Of a stretch of 64,000 nt of DNA, positions 1 through 9,701 are shown piece by piece. The position numbers and the translations under genes were made by a program. The notes beneath the pieces are model-generated. The model saw nothing but the letters and a program-made list of their open reading frames with translations. It was not told where the DNA came from and searched no databases. Position 1 is the first letter of the stretch; the number at the start of each line of letters is the position of its first letter. Source of the DNA: Metapseudomonas resinovorans DSM 21078 (GTDB taxonomy: Bacteria; Pseudomonadota; Gammaproteobacteria; Pseudomonadales; Pseudomonadaceae); contig NZ_KE384030.1 in NCBI RefSeq assembly GCF_000423545.1, forward strand, positions 1-64,000. The letters are read 5' to 3'.

Positions 1-294
1 AAGCCGCAGTGCACCAATGCCCGGCGCCGACACGTGACCCGGCATGCCCATGAAGCGGCGTTTGCGCGGATGCAGCAGCGGATGCAGGCGCATCCGGAGA
101 TGATGGTCAGGCGCCGATCCATCGTCGAACACCCCTTCGGCAACCTGAAGCAGTGGATCCTGGGCAACGGCCGCTTCCTGCTCCGCCAGTTGCAGGGCGC
201 ACGCACGGAAATGGCCCTGGCGGTAAACGCCTACAACCTGAAGCGGGCCCTCAACGTGCTGGGCGCCCGTCGGTTGATCGAGCTGATGGGATAA
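1..294 (+). CDS. IS1182-type transposase, C-terminal fragment (gene cut by window edge)
   Basis: The frame is open from base 1 and ends at a TAA at 292-294, so only the last 97 codons of the transposase are present. The visible part has a Cys followed by a basic stretch (CTNARRR). It then carries the RRSIVEHPFGNLKQW block with the late acidic residue of the DDE catalytic triad, and a YNLKRALNVLG tail. This block is typical of IS1182-family transposases (DDE_Tnp_1 type), which cut and paste their own element. The gene reads towards ponA, so transcription running past its end would be antisense to ponA. Family assignment rests on recognised motifs only, and whether the element is intact upstream cannot be judged here. 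Confidence 0.8.
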   Translation, partial: KPQCTNARRRHVTRHAHEAAFARMQQRMQAHPEMMVRRRSIVEHPFGNLKQWILGNGRFLLRQLQGARTEMALAVNAYNLKRALNVLGARRLIELMG

Positions 295-327
295 ATCCCG
301 CTCCTCGCTTTCGATTACCCAGAAACA

Positions 328-356
328 CCAACGCCCCGAACCAGTCGGGGCGTTGG
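328..356. repeat. 11-bp perfect hairpin downstream of transposase
   Basis: CCAACGCCCCG (328-338) and CGGGGCGTTGG (346-356) form a perfect 11-bp stem with a 7-base loop. It lies 33 bases after the transposase stop and still inside the element. There is no T-run on the + strand, so it is either a weak transposase terminator or a subterminal structure of the IS end. Confidence 0.6.
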
Positions 357-362
357 CTTGGC

Positions 363-410
363 CTGCACTCAGGGAGTTTTCACACAGCCTGAGTCGCGGG
401 GCTTTTTATT
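363..410. mobile_element. Presumed IS right end joined to half of the ponA terminator
   Basis: The segment GGGAGTTTTCACACAGCC (372-389) resembles terminal inverted repeats of IS1182-type elements, which often carry a TTTTCACACAG motif. Immediately after it lies TCGCGGGGCTTTTTA (394-408). Read from the ponA strand, this is the A-tract and first stem arm of a GC-rich terminator. No second arm follows, because IS sequence starts instead. The exact boundary cannot be fixed without the other end of the element. Confidence 0.5.
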
Positions 411-423
411 GGGCGCCTGTTCC

Positions 424-2883
424 TCAGAACAGGTCGATGGGGGCAGCTTCGTCGGCGGGCAGCGGGCTGCCGGGGATGGCCAGGCCCGGATCCAGCTCGC
501 TCATTGGCGGCGGTGTGTCTTCGCTCTTGAACAGCTCGAAGAACGCATCCGGCGTGCCGGGGCTGGCAGCGCGACCGCTGAGGGGATCGATACGCAGGGT
601 CAGCAGGCCGGCGGGCTCGGGCTGGACGTGGGCCGGCTTATCCTTCAGAGCGGTGCCCATGTAGTTCATCCAGATCGGCAGCGCGACGGTGCCGCCGTAC
701 TCATGGCGGCCCAGGCTTTCCGGCTGGTCGAAGCCAACCCAGACTGTGGTGACGTAGTCGGCGTTGTAGCCGGAGAACCAGCTGTCCTTGGACTCGTTGG
801 TGGTGCCGGTCTTGCCAGCGATGTCGTTGCGACCCATGGACAGGGCGCGGCGACCGGTCCCGCGTTTGATCACATCCTGCAGCATGCTATTGAGGATGTA
901 GGTAGTGCGCGGGTCGACGATGCGCTCTGCAGTGGCCGGTGTCTGGCTTTGGGGTGCTGAGGCGTCGGTGGAGGCAAGCAGGGTGTCCGGCGCGGCATTC
1001 GCCTGTGCGACTTCGCTGGATTGCGCCTCGTTTTCTGGAACTCGCGGCGGATTGGCGACGAACAGGACCTTGCCGTCGCGGCTTTCGATCCGATCGATCA
1101 GGTAAGGCTGCACCTTGTAGCCGCCGTTGGCGAAGGCGCTCCAGCCGCCGGCGATCTCCAGTGGAGTGAGGTTGGCCGTGCCAAGCGCCATGGATAGGTT
1201 GCGCGGCAGGTCATCCTTGTTGAAGCCGAAGCGGCTGATGTAGTTCAGCGCATAGTCGATGCCGACGGCCTGCAGCACGCGGATCGACACCAGGTTGCGC
1301 GACTTGTACAGGGCTTCGCGCAGGCGGATCGGGCCGAGGAAGGTGTTGTTGTCGTTCTTCGGGCGCCAGGCTTCTTCCATACCTGCTTCCTGGAAGACGA
1401 TGGGGGCATCGTTCACCAGGCTGGCGGCGGTGAAACCGTTGTCCAGGGCTGCGGCATAAAGGAACGGCTTGAAGCTCGAGCCTGGTTGGCGCTTGGCCTG
1501 CGCGGCGCGATTGTAGTTGCTTTGCTCGAAGGAGAAGCCGCCGACCAGGGAGCGAATGGCGCCGTCATTCGGATCCAGTGAAACGAGTGCGCTCTGCGCA
1601 GCGGGAAGCTGAACGAAGCGCAGGCTTCCATCGGCCTGGCGCTGTACGCGAATCAGATCACCGACCTGGGTGACGTCAGCGGGCTGTTGCGGGCGTGGGC
1701 CGAGGCTGTTGGTGTTAAGGAAGGGACGGGCCCACTTCATGCTGTCCCAGCTCACCGCTTCTTCCTGGCCACTCCGGGTCAGGACCAGGATGCCGCTTTT
1801 CTCTACCTGGGTGACGATGGCCGGCTCCAGGCCGCCAAGCGACTTCTGCTTGCTCAGTTCCTGCAGCCAGGTTTCCTTGGTCATGCCCGGTAGGCGGGTT
1901 TCCGGGCCGCGGTAGCCGTGGCGTTGGTCGTACTCGATCAGACCTTCGCGCAGGGCGGTGTTGGCGGCTTGCTGGAGGTCGCTGGGGACGGTGGTGGTGA
2001 CGCGGAAGCCTTCAGTGTAAGCATCGCTGCCGTAGCGACCGACCATCTCGGCGCGGGCCATCTCGGCAATGTAGGGCGCGGCCAGTTCAGGCGTGGGAAC
2101 GTGGTAGCTGGCATTGATCGGCTCATTGAGCGCTTGCTGGTAGCGGGCATCATCGATTCGGCCGAGCTTGTACATGCGTCCGAGGATCCAGTCACGTCGT
2201 TCCTTGCTGCGGGTCGGATTCACCAGCGGATTGAAACGCGAGGGGGCCTTGGGCAGGCCGGCGATCATCGCCATCTGTGCGAGGCTGAGTTCACGAATGG
2301 ACTTGCCGTAATAGACCTGTGCTGCGGCTTCGATACCGTAGGCGCGGTTACCGAGGTAGATCTTGTTCACATAAAGTTCAAGAATTTCATCTTTGCTGAG
2401 TTCCCGTTCAATTTGCAGGGCTAGCAATATTTCATTGATCTTGCGGGAGAAACTTCTTTCGCTGGTGAGGAAGTAGTTCTTCGCCACCTGCATGGTGATG
2501 GTGCTGCCGCCTGTCTGGATGTGGCCAGTCTTCAATAATTGCGTGGCAGCGCGCATCAGGCTGGTGAGGTCGACGCCATAATGGTTCGCGAAATTGTCGT
2601 CCTCGGCAGCCAGGAGGGCCTTGATGAAATCCGGCGGGATGTCGGCGAAACGCACCGGAGACCGGCGCATCTCGCCGAACTCCGCGATCAGCTTGCCATC
2701 GCTGCTGTAGACGCGTAGCGGGATCTGGAGCTGGATCCTGCGTAGCGAGTCGACGGACGGAAGGCTGGGGCTAAGATAGAGGTAGGCGCCGCTGAAACTG
2801 AGCAGCAGGCCACAGAAAACGGCGACGAAGGACCACCAGAAAAACTTCAGCAGGCGAATCAAGGCTTGTGGATTTCCAGGCAA
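424..2883 (-). CDS. ponA: Class A penicillin-binding protein 1A (peptidoglycan glycosyltransferase/transpeptidase)
   Basis: This bifunctional enzyme polymerises lipid II and cross-links peptidoglycan at the periplasmic face of the inner membrane. One N-terminal membrane helix (about residues 10-35) precedes the GT51 glycosyltransferase domain, with the AEDDNFANHYGVD catalytic-Glu motif and the GGSTITMQVAKN and LGNRAYGIEAAA blocks. The transpeptidase domain has the active-site SSFK (SxxK), SRN (SxN) and KTGTT (KTG) motifs. An OB-like domain lies between the two. The length of 819 residues is normal for Pseudomonas PonA (about 820). The long start is TTG at 2883. A second TTG at 2862, giving MIRLLKFFWW, matches the usual N-terminus of the family better and may be the true start. 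The gene is divergent from pilM, the usual pseudomonad arrangement. Confidence 0.95.
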   Translation of the reverse strand: MPGNPQALIRLLKFFWWSFVAVFCGLLLSFSGAYLYLSPSLPSVDSLRRIQLQIPLRVYSSDGKLIAEFGEMRRSPVRFADIPPDFIKALLAAEDDNFANHYGVDLTSLMRAATQLLKTGHIQTGGSTITMQVAKNYFLTSERSFSRKINEILLALQIERELSKDEILELYVNKIYLGNRAYGIEAAAQVYYGKSIRELSLAQMAMIAGLPKAPSRFNPLVNPTRSKERRDWILGRMYKLGRIDDARYQQALNEPINASYHVPTPELAAPYIAEMARAEMVGRYGSDAYTEGFRVTTTVPSDLQQAANTALREGLIEYDQRHGYRGPETRLPGMTKETWLQELSKQKSLGGLEPAIVTQVEKSGILVLTRSGQEEAVSWDSMKWARPFLNTNSLGPRPQQPADVTQVGDLIRVQRQADGSLRFVQLPAAQSALVSLDPNDGAIRSLVGGFSFEQSNYNRAAQAKRQPGSSFKPFLYAAALDNGFTAASLVNDAPIVFQEAGMEEAWRPKNDNNTFLGPIRLREALYKSRNLVSIRVLQAVGIDYALNYISRFGFNKDDLPRNLSMALGTANLTPLEIAGGWSAFANGGYKVQPYLIDRIESRDGKVLFVANPPRVPENEAQSSEVAQANAAPDTLLASTDASAPQSQTPATAERIVDPRTTYILNSMLQDVIKRGTGRRALSMGRNDIAGKTGTTNESKDSWFSGYNADYVTTVWVGFDQPESLGRHEYGGTVALPIWMNYMGTALKDKPAHVQPEPAGLLTLRIDPLSGRAASPGTPDAFFELFKSEDTPPPMSELDPGLAIPGSPLPADEAAPIDLF

Positions 2884-2931
2884 AAGAATGAGTTAAGTAG
2901 TAGGCGATGATAAAAGGCAAAAGCCGATCAC

Positions 2932-2937
2932 ATTATA
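2932..2937 (-). promoter_or_regulatory. Candidate -10 box of the ponA promoter
   Basis: On the minus strand the hexamer is a perfect TATAAT, 49 bases upstream of the long ponA start. No good -35 box lies 16-18 bases further upstream. A TTGACA exists about 34 bases away, which is too far to pair with it. The call rests on the -10 match and its position. Confidence 0.4.
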
Positions 2938-2962
2938 AGCGTTTTTTTTCCGGGGGAGCCAT

Positions 2963-2991
2963 TTGCGCTTCTGTCAAGACTGCTATTTAAT
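2963..2991 (+). promoter_or_regulatory. Candidate sigma-70 promoter of pilMNOPQ
   Basis: TTGCGC (2963-2968) and TTTAAT (2986-2991) are separated by 17 bases and lie 52 bases upstream of the pilM start. Both hexamers are imperfect matches. The intergenic region is AT-rich compared with its flanks, consistent with divergent promoters for ponA and pilM. Confidence 0.35.
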
Positions 2992-3016
2992 GTGGAAAAA
3001 CATAAATCGTCCGTAA

Positions 3017-4107
<1,091 letters not shown>

Positions 4108-4108
<1 letters not shown>

Positions 4109-4704
4109 TGGCGCGCATCAACCTACTCCCCTGGCGGGAGCAACTGCGCGAGGAGCGCAAGCAGCGCTTTCTGGTGGCAATGGGGGCCATTCTGGCGCTG
4201 GGCGCCGGTGCAGTGTTCCTGGGTGACCAGTACCTGAACAGCGCCATCGAGAACCAGCAGGCGCGCAATGACTTCGTTCGCAAGGAAATTGCTGTCCTGG
4301 ATGCCAGGATCAAGGAAATCAGCGAGCTGAAGACTCGTCGTCAGCAGCTCCTTGAGCGGATGAAGATCATTCAGGACCTGCAGGGCAACCGACCGATCAT
4401 TGGTCGTGTATTCGATCAGTTGGTGCGTACTCTGCCCGATGGTGTCTTCTTCACCGGTCTGAAAATGACCGGGAAAAGCATCGCTATTGTTGGCGCCGCC
4501 GAGTCGAACAACCGGGTTTCCAACCTGATGCGTAATCTGGATGCCTCGGAGTGGCTGGTTTCGCCCAATCTCACCGAGGTCAAGGCGATTACTGCCGGGG
4601 CAGTGGACCAGGCCAACGTGTTCCAGTTGACCGTGCAGCAGACCCAGCCGGGCTCCGAAGAGGAAAACGGCAAGAACGCCGCCACCAAAGGAGCCGCGAA
4701 ATGA
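4108..4704 (+). CDS. pilN: Type IV pilus alignment protein PilN
   Basis: PilN is a bitopic inner-membrane protein of the PilMNOP complex. It opens with MARINLLPWRE, whose INLLPWR motif is the peptide that docks into PilM. A single membrane helix follows at about residues 24-43, then a periplasmic coiled coil (about 45-100) and a ferredoxin-like domain that pairs with PilO. The protein has 198 residues, as usual. The ATG at 4108 overlaps the pilM stop by one base, and an AGGAG ribosome-binding site lies within the end of pilM at about 4094-4098. This start was chosen over an upstream in-frame start at 4078 because of the conserved N-terminus. Confidence 0.96.
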
Positions 4705-5324
4705 GTTTCTCCGACTCCCTCGAAAGCCTGCGCAAGATCGATTTGGCTGATCTGGACGTCAACAACCTGGGGTCCTGGCCCATTGCGGTCAAGGTCATCA
4801 CTTGCGTACTGCTGCTGATACTGGTGCTGGTGCTGGGTTACAACTTCCATCTCAAGGACCTTGAGCTCCAGTTGGACTCGAAGCGTGCCGAAGAGGCGAC
4901 TCTAAAGGAGCAGTTCGCTGCCAAGGCTTTCCAGGCCGCGAACCTGGAAGCCTACAAGGAGCAGATGAAGGAGATGGAGACCTCCTTCGGTGCTCTGTTG
5001 CGCCAGTTGCCCAGCGACACCGAAGTGCCGGGCTTGCTGGAAGACATCACCCGTACCGGTCTGGGCAGCGGTCTCGAGTTCGAAGAGATCAAGTTGCTGC
5101 CGGAGGCTGCCCAGCAGTTCTATATCGAGCTGCCGATTCAGATTTCGGTGGTTGGCGGTTACCACGATCTGGCGACCTTCGTCAGCGGCGTCGCCAGCCT
5201 GCCGCGGATCGTCACCCTGCATGATTTCGACATCAAGCCTGTTGGCCAGGACAGCGGCTCCAAGTTGCGTATGTCAATCCTGGCCAAGACCTACCGCTAC
5301 AACGACAAGGGGCTGCAGAAATGA
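4701..5324 (+). CDS. pilO: Type IV pilus alignment protein PilO
   Basis: PilO forms a heterodimer with PilN in the inner membrane and periplasm and helps couple the motor platform to the PilQ secretin through PilP. The N-terminus is a short cytoplasmic segment. A membrane helix at about residues 33-52 is followed by a coiled coil (about 55-95) and a ferredoxin-like domain. The 207-residue length is typical. The start ATG overlaps the pilN stop in an ATGA arrangement and is preceded by AAGGAG at 4688-4693. A longer in-frame reading from 4551 is a shadow inside pilN. Confidence 0.96.
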   Translation: MSFSDSLESLRKIDLADLDVNNLGSWPIAVKVITCVLLLILVLVLGYNFHLKDLELQLDSKRAEEATLKEQFAAKAFQAANLEAYKEQMKEMETSFGALLRQLPSDTEVPGLLEDITRTGLGSGLEFEEIKLLPEAAQQFYIELPIQISVVGGYHDLATFVSGVASLPRIVTLHDFDIKPVGQDSGSKLRMSILAKTYRYNDKGLQK

Positions 5325-5854
5325 GTAGTCCTCGCGCCCGCCTGGCACTTTGTGCCCTGATGCTCGCCAGCCTTTCCGGTTGCGGTGCTGGCAGCGACTT
5401 TGGTGACCTCCAGGCCTATATGGATGAGGTGCGCGCCCGTCCGAAGGGTTCCATCGAACCCTTGCCGAAATTCCAGCCTTATGAGGCCTTCACGTACAGT
5501 GCTGCCGCATTGCGCAGCCCCTTCCAGCCGCCGATCAAGATCGATCTGGCCAAGCAGCAAAAGGGGTCGAAGGACGTTCACCCGGACGAGACCCGCGTCA
5601 AGCAATTCCTCGAGGGCTTCAACATCGAGTCCTTCGAAATGGTCGGTACCCTGTCCAATGGCTCGGGAACCTTTGCCTTGATCAATGGTGCAGGAGGGGT
5701 GCATCGGGTCAAGGTGGGTGACTACCTGGGTCGTAACCACGGCCGCATCGTTGGCATCGATGAAGCCAAGGTCGACGTGGTCGAGATTGTCCCGGATGGA
5801 GAAGGCGGATGGCTGGAACGTCCGCGCAGTCTCGCGCTCAGAGAGCGCTCTTGA
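5321..5854 (+). CDS. pilP: Type IV pilus lipoprotein PilP
   Basis: PilP is an inner-membrane lipoprotein that bridges PilNO to the N-domains of the PilQ secretin. The signal peptide ends in a lipobox, LASLSGC, with the lipidated Cys at about residue 21. The mature part has an unstructured linker and a C-terminal beta-sandwich (about 95-160). The length is 177 residues. The gene overlaps pilO by four bases (ATGA). It is followed after 18 bases by pilQ. Confidence 0.95.
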   Translation: MSSPRARLALCALMLASLSGCGAGSDFGDLQAYMDEVRARPKGSIEPLPKFQPYEAFTYSAAALRSPFQPPIKIDLAKQQKGSKDVHPDETRVKQFLEGFNIESFEMVGTLSNGSGTFALINGAGGVHRVKVGDYLGRNHGRIVGIDEAKVDVVEIVPDGEGGWLERPRSLALRERS

Positions 5855-5872
5855 GGGCGAGGTGAATCACCG

Positions 5873-8008
5873 ATGAAGAATAACTACCGGTCTGCACAAC
5901 GGAACCAGATGATGAAAAGCTCGCTATCGCGCCTTGGTATCACGCTATTGGCTGCACTGCTGTCGCCAGCGCTGCTGGCTGCGAACCTGCAGGCGCTGGA
6001 TGTTGCGGCCCTTCCGGGCGACAGGGTTGAACTCAAACTGGCTTTCGACGAGCCAGTGGTCGCTCCCCGTGGCTATACCATTGAGCAGCCTGCGCGCATC
6101 GCCCTGGACCTTCCAGGCGTGTCGAACAAGCTGGGCTCCAAGAATCGCGAGTTGGGCGTAGGCAACGCTCGCAGCGTGACGGTGGTCGAGGCCAAGGATC
6201 GCACCCGTCTGATCATCAACCTGACCACCCTGGTGCCCTATAGCACCCGTGTGGAGGGTCGAAACCTTTATGTCCTGGTGGGAGATTCCGCGTCCGCCGC
6301 TCCGCGCACTGTGGCGTCCGCGCCAGCTCCGGCCGCTGCCCCCCTGACGGCTTCGCAGCCGGTCAAGAGCTACGGCCGTGCCGATCGCGCCATCGAAAAC
6401 ATCGACTTCCAGCGTGGCGAGCAGGGTGAGGGCAATGTGGTCATTACCCTGTCCGACCCCAGCGTCAGCCCGGACATTCAGGAGCAGGGCGGCAAGATTC
6501 GCCTGGACTTCTCCAAGACCCAGTTGCCAGAGCCTCTGCGTGTACGCCTGGATGTGAAGGACTTCGCCACTCCGGTGCAGTTTGTCAGCGCCTCGGGTTC
6601 CGGCAGCAACGCCAGCATCAGCATCGAACCTACCGGCTTCTATGACTATCTGGCCTACCAGACCGACAACAAGCTCACCGTCAGTATCAAGCCGCTGACC
6701 CAGGATGACGTGGAGAAGCGCAGGGCCGAACGGTTTGCCTACTCTGGCGAGAAGCTGTCGCTGAATTTCCAGGACATCGACGTGCGCTCGGTATTGCAGC
6801 TGATTGCCGACTTCACCGACTTGAACCTGGTGGCTTCGGACACCGTGCAGGGCAACATCACCCTGCGCCTGCAGAATGTGCCGTGGGATCAGGCTCTGGA
6901 CCTGGTGCTGAAGACCAAGGGCCTGGACAAGCGCAAGGTCGGCAACGTGCTGCTGGTCGCGCCGGCTGACGAAATTGCCGCTCGCGAGCGCCAGGAGCTG
7001 GAATCGCAGAAGCAGATAGCCGAACTCGCTCCCTTGCGTCGTGAGCTGATCCAGGTGAACTACGCGAAGGCTGCCGACATCGCCAAGCTGTTCCAATCCG
7101 TCACCAGTGGCGACCCGAGTGCCGACGGTACCGAAGAGCGCGGCTCCATTACCGTGGACGACCGCACCAATAGCATCATCGCCTACCAGACCGAGGACAA
7201 GCTGGGCGAATTGCGCCGCATCGTCGCCCAACTGGATATCCCGGTTCGTCAGGTGATGATCGAGGCGCGCATCGTCGAAGCCAACGTCGACTACGACAAG
7301 GCTTTGGGTGTGGAATGGCGTGGCGTGAGCATCGGTGATAACAACTTCGTTGTCGGTGGCGGTGGCGCCGGTCGTCCGGCTGCTTCGCAGGCAGGCAACG
7401 TGAACCTGGCGAATGCTCCATTCGTCGATCTCGGCGCCAGTGGTGCTACCTCGAGCCTTGGTATCGGTTTCATCACCGATAACACCATTCTCGACCTCGA
7501 GCTGTCGGCCATGGAGAAGACCGGCAACGGCGAGATCGTGTCGCAACCCAAGGTGGTCACCTCTGACAAGGAAACTGCCAAGATCCTGAAAGGTTCCGAG
7601 ATTCCCTATCAGGAGGCCAGTTCCAGCGGTGCCACCAGCACTTCCTTCAAGGAGGCGGCCCTGTCCCTCGAGGTGACTCCGCAGATCACTCCGGACAACC
7701 GCATCATCATGGAGGTCAAGGTCACCAAGGATGCTCCGGACTTCGCCAACGCCCTGAACGGCGTACCGCCGATCAACAAAAACGAAGTCAACGCCAAGGT
7801 ACTGGTCAACGATGGTGAAACCATTGTCATAGGTGGGGTATTCTCCAACACCCAAACCAAGGCGGTGGACAAGGTGCCCTTCCTCGGCGACCTGCCCTTC
7901 CTCGGCCGCATGTTCCGTCGCGACGTGGTTCAGGACAAGAAATCCGAGCTACTGGTATTCCTCACTCCCCGTATCATGAACAACCAGGCAATTGCGGTGA
8001 GTCGCTGA
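5873..8008 (+). CDS. pilQ: Type IV pilus secretin PilQ
   Basis: PilQ forms the outer-membrane ring through which the pilus passes. After a signal peptide come AMIN peptidoglycan-binding domains (about residues 45-300, split by an Ala/Pro-rich linker near 145-165). A secretin N0/STN domain ([21 protein letters not shown]) and an N1 domain follow. The C-terminal secretin core contains [11 protein letters not shown] and ETIVIGGVF near its end. The length is 711 residues. The reported start is ATG 5873. In-frame ATGs at 5909 and 5912 would place the signal peptide ([17 protein letters not shown]) directly at the N-terminus, as in P. aeruginosa, and one of them could be the true start. Confidence 0.95.
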   Translation: MKNNYRSAQRNQMMKSSLSRLGITLLAALLSPALLAANLQALDVAALPGDRVELKLAFDEPVVAPRGYTIEQPARIALDLPGVSNKLGSKNRELGVGNARSVTVVEAKDRTRLIINLTTLVPYSTRVEGRNLYVLVGDSASAAPRTVASAPAPAAAPLTASQPVKSYGRADRAIENIDFQRGEQGEGNVVITLSDPSVSPDIQEQGGKIRLDFSKTQLPEPLRVRLDVKDFATPVQFVSASGSGSNASISIEPTGFYDYLAYQTDNKLTVSIKPLTQDDVEKRRAERFAYSGEKLSLNFQDIDVRSVLQLIADFTDLNLVASDTVQGNITLRLQNVPWDQALDLVLKTKGLDKRKVGNVLLVAPADEIAARERQELESQKQIAELAPLRRELIQVNYAKAADIAKLFQSVTSGDPSADGTEERGSITVDDRTNSIIAYQTEDKLGELRRIVAQLDIPVRQVMIEARIVEANVDYDKALGVEWRGVSIGDNNFVVGGGGAGRPAASQAGNVNLANAPFVDLGASGATSSLGIGFITDNTILDLELSAMEKTGNGEIVSQPKVVTSDKETAKILKGSEIPYQEASSSGATSTSFKEAALSLEVTPQITPDNRIIMEVKVTKDAPDFANALNGVPPINKNEVNAKVLVNDGETIVIGGVFSNTQTKAVDKVPFLGDLPFLGRMFRRDVVQDKKSELLVFLTPRIMNNQAIAVSR

Positions 8009-8013
8009 TATCG

Positions 8014-8532
8014 GTGCGAAATTTGATTCTGATCGGCCCGATGGGGGCAGGAAAAAGCACCATCGGGCGTTTGCTTGCAAAAGAACTGCGACTTCCCTTC
8101 AAGGACTCCGATAAGGAAATCGAACAGCGCACCGGAGCGAATATCCCTTGGATATTCGACGTCGAGGGTGAGCAAGGCTTTCGTGATCGTGAACAGTCGA
8201 TGATCGAAGAGCTTTGCGAGCAGGACGGTGTCGTCCTGGCGACTGGCGGCGGCGCAGTGCTACGACCGGCCAATCGCCAGGCCTTGCGCTGTGGCGGGCG
8301 AGTTGTCTATCTGCATACCTCCGTTGAGCAGCAGATCGAACGGACCGCTCGGGACCGCAATCGCCCGCTGCTGCGCTCGGCTGATCCAGGAAAGGTCCTG
8401 CGCGACCTGATGGCGATTCGCGATCCGCTCTACCGCGAGATCGCCGATATCATCATCGAAACCGACGAGCGGCCGCCGCGCCTTGTGGTGCAAGAAATAC
8501 TGGCGCGCCTGCAGGCACTGCCGCCCCGTTAA
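8014..8532 (+). CDS. aroK: Shikimate kinase
   Basis: This cytoplasmic enzyme phosphorylates shikimate at the 3-hydroxyl with ATP in the aromatic amino acid pathway. The Walker A loop is GPMGAGKST at residues 8-16. FKDSDKEIE carries the shikimate-binding Asp, and ATGGGAVLR is the GGG shikimate-binding loop. NRPLL lies in the lid. The length of 172 residues is standard. The start is a GTG only five bases after the pilQ stop, so translation is probably coupled to pilQ. A pil-aroK-aroB cluster is common in gammaproteobacteria. Confidence 0.96.
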   Translation: MRNLILIGPMGAGKSTIGRLLAKELRLPFKDSDKEIEQRTGANIPWIFDVEGEQGFRDREQSMIEELCEQDGVVLATGGGAVLRPANRQALRCGGRVVYLHTSVEQQIERTARDRNRPLLRSADPGKVLRDLMAIRDPLYREIADIIIETDERPPRLVVQEILARLQALPPR

Positions 8533-8588
8533 GTTAATGCGCGGGCGGAACTGCGCTATCCTTTAGCCCTTTTTATGTCGGGGGCCCC

Positions 8589-9692
8589 ATGCGGACACTT
8601 CAGGTCGATCTTGGCGAGCGTAGCTATCCCATTCATATAGGTTCCGGCCTGCTGTCGCAGCCGGAGCTCTTCACGCCGCATATCGCGGGTCGGCAGGTGG
8701 CTATCGTCACCAATGAGACTGTGGCGCCCCTCTATCTTGAGAAACTGACCCAGGCCTTGCAGGGCTATTCGGTCTTGCCGGTTGTGCTCCCTGATGGCGA
8801 GGCCCATAAGAACTGGGAAACCCTGCAGCTGATCTTCGACGCCCTGCTGGGTGCGCGCCATGATCGGCGCACTACCGTTATTGCCCTTGGGGGCGGTGTG
8901 ATCGGTGACATGGCCGGCTTTGCTGCAGCCTGCTACCAGCGTGGCGTGGACTTCATCCAGGTACCTACCACTCTGCTGTCCCAGGTGGACTCCTCGGTCG
9001 GTGGCAAGACCGGGATCAACCATCCGCTGGGCAAGAACATGGTCGGCGCCTTCTATCAGCCCAAGGCGGTGATCATCGACACGGACAGCCTGCGCACCTT
9101 GCCGGAACGCGAACTGTCTGCCGGCCTGGCCGAGGTAATCAAGTACGGCCTGATCTGCGACGAGTCGTTCCTGCCCTGGCTCGATGAGAAGATGCCTGCC
9201 CTGCGCGGCCTCGACGCCGGCGCCCTGACCGAGGCCATCGAGCGCTCCTGTGCCGCCAAGGCCAGGGTGGTCGGGGTGGATGAGCGTGAGTCTGGTCTAC
9301 GCGCCATTCTCAACCTGGGCCACACCTTCGGCCACGCCATCGAAACTCAGCAGGGTTACGGTGCCTGGTTGCACGGTGAGGCAGTATCGGCAGGTACCGT
9401 CATGGCCCTGGAGATGTCCAGCCGTCTGGGCTGGATTTCAACCGACGAGCGCGATGCGGCTATTCGCCTCCTGCGCAGTGCCGGCTTGCCGGTCGTACCG
9501 CCGACGGACATGACGCCGGAACAATTTCGCCAGCATATGGCCGTAGACAAGAAGGTGCTCGATGGCCAGCTACGCCTGGTGCTGCTGCGCCGTATAGGCG
9601 AAGCCGTCGTGACTGCCGAATATTCGCGCGATGCGCTGGAGGCCACTCTGGCCGCCGACTATCGCGCCCTGGCCGACAAGCTTGGAGAGTAA
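8589..9692 (+). CDS. aroB: 3-dehydroquinate synthase
   Basis: AroB converts DAHP to 3-dehydroquinate, the second step of the shikimate pathway, using NAD and a divalent metal. The NAD-binding [11 protein letters not shown] loop, the substrate-binding [12 protein letters not shown] segment and metal ligands in LAEVIKYG and [12 protein letters not shown] are all present. The length is 367 residues. ATG 8589 follows a GGGGG stretch as ribosome-binding site. The 56-base gap after aroK contains no hairpin, so co-transcription with aroK is likely. Confidence 0.96.
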   Translation: MRTLQVDLGERSYPIHIGSGLLSQPELFTPHIAGRQVAIVTNETVAPLYLEKLTQALQGYSVLPVVLPDGEAHKNWETLQLIFDALLGARHDRRTTVIALGGGVIGDMAGFAAACYQRGVDFIQVPTTLLSQVDSSVGGKTGINHPLGKNMVGAFYQPKAVIIDTDSLRTLPERELSAGLAEVIKYGLICDESFLPWLDEKMPALRGLDAGALTEAIERSCAAKARVVGVDERESGLRAILNLGHTFGHAIETQQGYGAWLHGEAVSAGTVMALEMSSRLGWISTDERDAAIRLLRSAGLPVVPPTDMTPEQFRQHMAVDKKVLDGQLRLVLLRRIGEAVVTAEYSRDALEATLAADYRALADKLGE

Positions 9693-9701
9693 AGGATTCC
9701 C

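Noticed and set aside
5945-7855. 636-codon open frame antisense to pilQ
   Set aside because: A codon-bias shadow of pilQ with no recognisable motif or ribosome-binding site.
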